DNA from: JAHFOW01 sp046350595
GTDB taxonomy: Bacteria > Planctomycetota > Brocadiia > Brocadiales > Brocadiaceae
DNA length: 64,000 nucleotides
NCBI GenBank assembly: GCA_046350595.1
Contig: JAXMAC010000002.1
Span: 36,599 to 100,598 of the forward strand
Direction of reading: 5' to 3'
Of the stretch, positions 60,572 through 64,000 are shown piece by piece; positions within the stretch are counted from its first letter, which is position 1; every line of letters starts with the position of its first letter. The position numbers and the translations under genes are program-made. The notes under the pieces were generated by a model. The model saw nothing but the letters and a program-made list of their open reading frames with translations. It was not told the origin of the DNA and did no database searches.

Positions 60572-61014
60572 CTATCCCATAGAATACAACCAAATCCTTA
60601 ACATCTGCTCCGTTGCATTGGGAGTTAAGGAACCGCAATAATCTTGCTGACTAGCCCAAATTGGTATGCGCTCGAAGTGGAGAATTATATTTACTGACGC
60701 AAGCTCCCTAACCAATGCTTTCTCTCGATCAGATGGTGATTCGATATTTCTTCTCTTCAGATCGTTCGTGATAAACTGTTCTGCCTCCAACAATAGTGGG
60801 TTGTCGAAGGTGCGAAAAAATCATCTATCGCCTTCTTTTCGTCAGCAGGCCGTGATGGTTGGGGTTCGAAAGTTTCAAGACCCATTTTTCCTATCCGCTT
60901 GGTACGTTGAATTAACCCACCCAATTGCGAATGAAATACAAATATCGCAATGAGCGCAACAATCATTGCTACCGCTGGCCACGCTAATATTGCCACGAAT
61001 TGTGCCATGTTCAT
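60572..61014 (-). pseudogene. Frameshifted membrane-anchored protein, unknown
   Basis: The first 70 codons from 61014 (MNMAQFVAILAWPAVAMIV) encode one membrane helix then a charged linker (KRIGKMGLETFEPQPSRPAD). Near 60800 the frame breaks after DDFFAPST. The protein-like sequence goes on one frame away as NPLLLEAEQFITNDLKRRNI and ends in QMLRIWLYSMG at 60572. A single-base change would join both parts into one 140-150-residue protein. It may be a real frameshift or a sequencing error. Family not recognised. Confidence 0.55.
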
Positions 61015-61335
61015 TTATCCTTGTAACAAGTTATTATACAGTTTTTGTCTTTTACCACAACCAAACTTGAAAGTCAATACAAAGCAATAAATTATTGACT
61101 AAAAATTTAAATACCTAAAATTCAATTACTTATTATTAACCCCCTCGTGTCCAGATACCCCCTTGTGGGACATGATAAGTTGTGGAGCGAGGGGAACATA
61201 GGCGGGCATAAATCCTGGACAACCCATACAATTACAGTACTCCAGCCAGGCAAGGTGTAACCAAAGCCTGACAGGAGTGCTGTAGTGGGAAAAAATTGAC
61301 TTGGCGCTGAAAAACATTTCGTATCCATAGCCGCA
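61015..61335. other. Gap with no supported gene
   Basis: The stretch between the frameshifted membrane-protein gene and the half attC-like site contains short open frames only. The sequence GGGTTGTCCAGGATTTATGC and the rest resemble coding debris on the minus strand, but I cannot assign it. Confidence 0.3.
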
Positions 61336-61403
61336 TTGGCGCGTGGTGTGCCTTTTTGCACAACCCGTGACAGGGAGCGGTCGGCTGGAGAGACTTGTTA
61401 GAA
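61336..61403 (-). other. Half attC-like site after the brnA cassette
   Basis: On the minus strand the site opens with TTCTAACAAGTCTCTCCAGC, then CGACCGCTCC. This is the left half (R''-L'') of an integron cassette recombination site. A matching right half with GTTAG is not present, so the site is truncated. It begins 11 nt after the brnA stop codon, where an attC belongs. Confidence 0.5.
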
Positions 61404-61413
61404 CCGCATATGT

Positions 61414-61638
61414 TCAAAATGCCTTTTCAAGGCGCTCTGCTACCCAGACCTTGATGATGGATTGCCGTGGCACACCCAAACGCCTTGCCTCTTTATCCAA
61501 TAAATTGATCATCCACAGAGGAAAATCCACATTTACCCTTTTCTGCTCCTGTCCGGGTCTTCTTGCCTTTGACAAATCAAGGTATTTGGTAATATCCTCA
61601 CATTCATCAAATTTCTGATCTAATTCACGAGCCTTCAT
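61414..61638 (-). CDS. brnA: BrnA-like antitoxin (CopG/RHH type)
   Basis: A 74-residue protein from the ATG at 61638, which has AGGAGG 8 nt upstream. A TTG at 61647 would add three residues. The C-terminal half (about 35-74) is the ribbon-helix-helix fold of BrnA antitoxins: VNVDFPLWMINLLDKEARRL followed by GVPRQSIIKVWVAERLE. The N-terminal part is the toxin-binding tail. BrnA normally represses its own operon and neutralises the BrnT ribonuclease. Here the toxin gene directly upstream, overlapping by 14 bp, has an internal deletion (61625-61752), so the antitoxin is an orphan. An attC-like half site follows 11 nt downstream. Confidence 0.8.
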   Translation of the reverse strand: MKARELDQKFDECEDITKYLDLSKARRPGQEQKRVNVDFPLWMINLLDKEARRLGVPRQSIIKVWVAERLEKAF

Positions 61639-61752
61639 AAAATTCAACCTCCTCCTTTCTCGACCGACGTACCGAGATAATCCTTATTTTTCCGCTTCTA
61701 TAGGTAATGATTCCTGACCAGTGCTTTTCTTGGGATCGAATTCAAATTCCAT
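61625..61752 (-). pseudogene. brnT toxin remnant with internal deletion
   Basis: It starts as BrnT (MEFEFDPKKS) at the ATG 61752. Straight afterwards, in a shifted frame, it continues with the C-terminal end of BrnT: WSGIITYRSGKIRIISVRRS followed by RKEEVEFYEGS and a stop at 61625. About 45 of the usual 90 residues, including the catalytic His and Arg region in the middle, are lost. It is therefore dead. Its 3' end overlaps brnA, as in intact brnTA operons. Confidence 0.7.
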
Positions 61753-61808
61753 GGTATAAAAATTATACCTAAAATATACCCGCCGTTAATCAAATATTTT
61801 CTTTATGA

Positions 61809-61875
61809 TTCTAACGATTAAGCTCAGCGGCTGGAACGGCTTTTTGTGCCAGTCCGCTGGAGCAATTTGTTAGGC
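61809..61875 (-). other. Integron attC-like recombination site
   Basis: Read on the minus strand: R'' GCCTAAC, then L'' GCTCCAGCGG, a short loop with CACAAAAAG, L' CCGCTGAGC, and R' GTTAGAA. The two L boxes pair except for one unpaired C in GCTCCAGCGG, the extrahelical base expected in folded attC. Length 67 bp. It lies 67 bp past the stop of the DUF4160 gene on the same strand, the normal position for the attC of that cassette. Confidence 0.7.
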
Positions 61876-61942
61876 AAGTTCTTTATTTTTACAGAATCTA
61901 TATATAAAGTGTCAGGGCGTATATCCTGCTCATGTGGCCATA

Positions 61943-62383
61943 CTACAGTTCCATTTTGTGAATTTCAATCCAAGCCAAAACCAACCGCATTTTGGCCGGT
62001 GGCAATTCTCCGTCAAGAAGATCACCGTTAGGGATTGAAATCACAGCTTCGCTATCCTGATATTTTGCATGGATGTGTGGACGTTTATGTCTCCTGCTTA
62101 TCATAAACACTACCGCCTTTGGCAATCTCAAATGCTGATTCCGAAATTCTGAAATCGATATAACGCATTTCGCTGAATTCTTCAGTCCCTGCGTGATAGA
62201 CGATACCAAACTCTGACAGAGAGCCATTGGTAACGAGCGGTAATCGTTCAAGGGCATACAGTGCGTTTCCGAGTCCGATGACCTGTTGAGGTATAACCTG
62301 TGGATGATTGAGAAACGTCGGGCTACATTTTTCGCAATCTCAATTGCATACATATCATCGTCCGTTAGCTCGAATTCTTCCAT
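61943..62383 (-). CDS. DUF4160-containing cassette protein
   Basis: About 146 residues from the ATG at 62383 (MEEFELTDDDMYAIEIAK); upstream codons add 15 more. The C-terminal 70 residues match the DUF4160 pattern: HKRPHIHAKYQDSEAVISI then GDLLDGELPPAKMRLVLAW and ending in EIHKMEL. DUF4160 proteins usually begin with the segment just before this (SEFRNQHLRLPK here) and are about 85 aa, so the N-terminal 60 residues are an addition of unknown origin, perhaps a separate small protein fused by a frameshift. Proteins of this family are often next to DUF2442 toxin-antitoxin-like genes and in integron cassettes. The attC-like site downstream supports cassette origin. Function unknown. Confidence 0.65.
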   Translation of the reverse strand: MEEFELTDDDMYAIEIAKNVARRFSIIHRLYLNRSSDSETHCMPLNDYRSLPMALCQSLVSSITQGLKNSAKCVISISEFRNQHLRLPKAVVFMISRRHKRPHIHAKYQDSEAVISIPNGDLLDGELPPAKMRLVLAWIEIHKMEL

Positions 62384-62518
62384 TGTATTAATCCCCGCGC
62401 GGCATAACTGATTCTGGACAGAACACATTCGTGATTTACAAAATGGTGGATTCGCTCCGCTTAATCCACCCTACTCGACTTGCCCACAATCACCACGAGT
62501 GAACAAAATATTGATATG

Positions 62519-62674
62519 AAATCCCGAAGGGATGTCATTATTATAGCATACCCTTATACAATTATTTTTAACCCCGTAGGGGTGGTATGGGATCATGTTT
62601 CGCAATATTTCACCCCTACGGGGTTGAATATTGTGGTGTTTTCTTTCTATAACCATGTCATCCCTTCGGGATTT
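62519..62674. repeat. Nested inverted repeats AATCCCGAAGGGATG / AACCCCGTAGGGGTG
   Basis: Outer arms (62519-62538 and 62656-62674) AAATCCCGAAGGGATGTCA and its complement enclose inner arms AACCCCGTAGGGGTG (62570-62584) and CACCCCTACGGGGTT (62611-62625). Each arm is itself a small palindrome. The structure can form a two-level hairpin. The 440-bp gap from 62384 to 62822 has nothing else. Confidence 0.75.
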
Positions 62675-62822
62675 TCCCGTCTGCCCGTCTTCCCTATTAG
62701 TTCCTTACCATTCTAAGAAAATATTTTCTGTTAGTTTCGCTGAATAGTTACGATATTACTTATATAATTTGAAATTATCGTGTATCTATCTACTATTATT
62801 TAATATTTAAGGAGGATCTTAT

Positions 62823-62936
62823 ATGCAAATTACGAAACATGCATCGAGGAGATTACAACAAAGGGGGCTGGACATTACGGTGTTAAAGATCGTGGAGGAA
62901 TTGGTTTTATCAAAGTATAACAATCAAACCCTTTGA
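62823..62936 (+). pseudogene. Start of a small toxin-like gene, truncated
   Basis: The ATG at 62823 follows AAGGAGGATCTTAT, a strong Shine-Dalgarno. The frame gives MQITKHASRRLQQRGLDITV and LKIVEELVLSKYN, then stops at 37 residues. The HAxxRxxQRG start is typical of small HigB/DUF4258-like proteins of about 90-110 residues that begin the same way, so the rest is missing. The DNA up to 63070 contains only frames broken by stops. Confidence 0.45.
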
Positions 62937-63070
62937 GTTATATGGACGATACTCGAAGAAATGGTATTATTGATTATACCGAGATACTTAAGTCATATAT
63001 GAAAAAGCATTGCTGCACCCTGCAAAAAGAGGAGCGTTTTTCTTAGATTATCAAAAGAGTTGGATACGAT

Positions 63071-63843
63071 TTGATCCCTATGATTGGCACGACAGGGGCA
63101 TTCATGGGCGGGGCAGGTGGGTTTATCTCTGGAGCAGTTGAAGCAGGGTACGCATTATCTTCTGTTGCGCAGGCTGGTATATATACGGCTGCAGGAGCTA
63201 TGGCAGGGGCAGCCAATGCGTCTATTTATGGCGCAGATATAGGGCAAAGGGCATTATTTGGAGGGGCATTTGGTCTTGCTGGATATTTAGCGCCAGTTCC
63301 TGATTTTCAGTTATTTGGAGACAGTGCAAAGAATGCATATGCAAGCGTAGCAAACAGGGTATTCAATGCAGGAATAACTGGGGCAGCCTTTGGGGCGACC
63401 TATACAGGAATGACTGGAGGAGATATAGGGCAGGGAGCTATGATGGGGGCGCTTGCATGGGCAGCCGGAGAAGGCGTGAATATGGGGATTGGGCATGCCA
63501 TTGCATCAGGAGGGAATGCACCGTCTTTTGAGAATGGGGCGTTTTACTATGATGCTACCACTGGTGGTTGGATCACTTTTGGTAATGTAGTGACAGGGCC
63601 CAGAAGCGGACTCAAAAACCCGTAAGCATTGACGGAAGAGAAATTCCTGGCCGAACCTATGGAGATCTTGAATCAGGTCATATGCCTCAAGGCACAATAT
63701 TGGGTCCCGCATATATTCCGGCCCATGCAGCGTCGTTAACAGTTGGCGGAATGGTTGGGACCTTTACTGGTTATGGCTTTATGAATGGGACACATCGATT
63801 CGGATTTTTGGAACGCTACTGGCATCCAGCACCTTCTTATTAA
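63071..63843 (+). pseudogene. Rhs-type tail with a frameshift
   Basis: The 184-codon frame from 63071 is Gly/Ala rich (GAFMGGAGGFISGAVEAGYA, GGDIGQGAMMGALAWAAGEG, SLKN-like end), the composition of the C-terminal region after the Rhs core of polymorphic-toxin proteins. At about 63618 it breaks with GLKNP and stop. One base off, the sequence goes on as VSIDGREIPGRTYGDLESGH and then GFLERYWHPAPSY to a stop at 63843. The core itself, the DPxG repeats and the start are missing: the ATG at 63071 is internal, with protein-like sequence in other frames before it. It is a decayed tail, not a working toxin. Confidence 0.5.
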
Positions 63844-63853
63844 GGAGTTATTC

Positions 63854-64000
63854 ATGAAACGAATCATAATTTGGTTTATATTACCTAGTTTTTTTGTCGT
63901 AATAGCCGTTTGTAGTAACGACTTTAGTCGTTTGGGGTCATTGCAGGCGGAGCGAAGCAATCTTTCCCTCATAAACAAACTTCACCTCCTGATAAGAAGT
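63854..64000 (+). CDS. N-terminal end of a small membrane/exported protein cut by repeats
   Basis: The ATG at 63854 has a good Shine-Dalgarno (AAGGAG) 7 nt upstream and lies 11 nt after the stop of the Rhs-type tail. It begins MKRIIIWFILPSFFVVIAVC, a clean signal peptide or membrane helix. From about codon 20 the DNA is repeat sequence: one arm of the GTAGCGACTTCAGTCGC-type repeat, then the dispersed element. The gene is therefore interrupted; the frame stays open only by chance to the window edge. Its place behind an Rhs tail is that of an immunity gene, which is inference. Confidence 0.4.
   Translation, partial: MKRIIIWFILPSFFVVIAVCSNDFSRLGSLQAERSNLSLINKLHLLIRS
63908..63933. repeat. Single arm of the GTAGTAACGACTTTAGTCGT repeat
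   Basis: One arm of the inverted repeat found at 23879-23954, inside the truncated gene at 63854. Confidence 0.6.
63937..64000 (-). repeat. Dispersed element copy D, cut by window edge
   Basis: The 64 bp match copy B from the GTCATTGC arm through AAGCAATCTTTCCCTCATAA and CACCTCCTGATAAGAAGT. It probably continues past the window. Confidence 0.85.

Noticed and set aside
61232..61417. Minus-strand frame with NKSLQPTA
   Set aside because: This is the usual false translation of an attC half site (AACAAGTCTCTCCAGCCGAC), not a gene.

Overview
The window looks like a chromosomal segment of an anammox planctomycete (Brocadiales; Candidatus Kuenenia/Brocadia-like). This is an inference. It rests on the mix of exported c-type cytochrome-like proteins with CX4CH haem motifs, an unusually large set of PAS/GAF/HAMP signalling proteins, an RND/MMPL-type lipid exporter next to SCP2, ANL-ligase and thioester-reductase-like genes, frequent genes without a clear Shine-Dalgarno, and many dispersed palindromic repeats. 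No rRNA or other decisive marker gene is present, so genus is not settled.

Layout. 1-5.2 kb: a metallopeptidase cut by the window edge, mnmA, an M50 protease and ychF. 5.2-7.4 kb: the wreck of an integrative element (AlpA-like excisionase, TubC_N-like protein, broken AAA_25/RepA-type ATPase) abutting a broken member of an unnamed family. 7.6-12.6 kb: repeat copies A and B, an exported CX4CH protein, tRNA-Ile(CAT), an agcS-type symporter, a hydrolase and a decayed REP-associated transposase tail. 12.6-19.0 kb: the most interesting locus, a three-gene operon-like array (unknown 438-aa protein, double-PLD 634-aa protein, SNF2-type 969-aa helicase) that I read as a candidate anti-mobile-element system. 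19-32 kb: a minus-strand run of an aminotransferase, U32 protein, ANL-type ligase, phosphoesterase, RND exporter, multihaem protein, SCP2 protein and thioester-reductase-like SDR. 32.5-38.9 kb: tRNA-Asp and tRNA-Val, trkH-trkA, a HEAT/TPR lipoprotein and tmk. 38.9-57.8 kb: a signalling district with two small Cys-rich paralogues, DUF2325, PAS-HD-GYP, a 19-residue membrane peptide, an exported WFRGGI-repeat protein surrounded by TGTAAC-GTTACA palindromes, an NtrC-type regulator, a 1450-aa sensor kinase, an ABC_sub_bind-family protein, a GGDEF protein, hldE and a REC-HTH/histidine-kinase pair. 58.2-60.5 kb: a persulfide-dioxygenase/rhodanese fusion, a 468-bp non-coding element with 20-bp terminal inverted repeats, and nth. 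60.5-64 kb: gene debris including what reads as integron gene cassettes (one good attC and one half site around a brnA antitoxin with a gutted brnT, plus a DUF4160 gene), then a frameshifted Rhs-type tail ending in repeats.

How it fits together. Housekeeping genes (mnmA, ychF, tmk, nth, hldE, trkHA, tRNAs) form a stable backbone. Between them lie islands of mobile or decaying DNA, most of them bordered by one repeat family of about 227 bp (three full copies, several partial). The signalling district would let the cell couple external sensing to cyclic-di-GMP turnover (one GGDEF, one HD-GYP) and to sigma-54 transcription.
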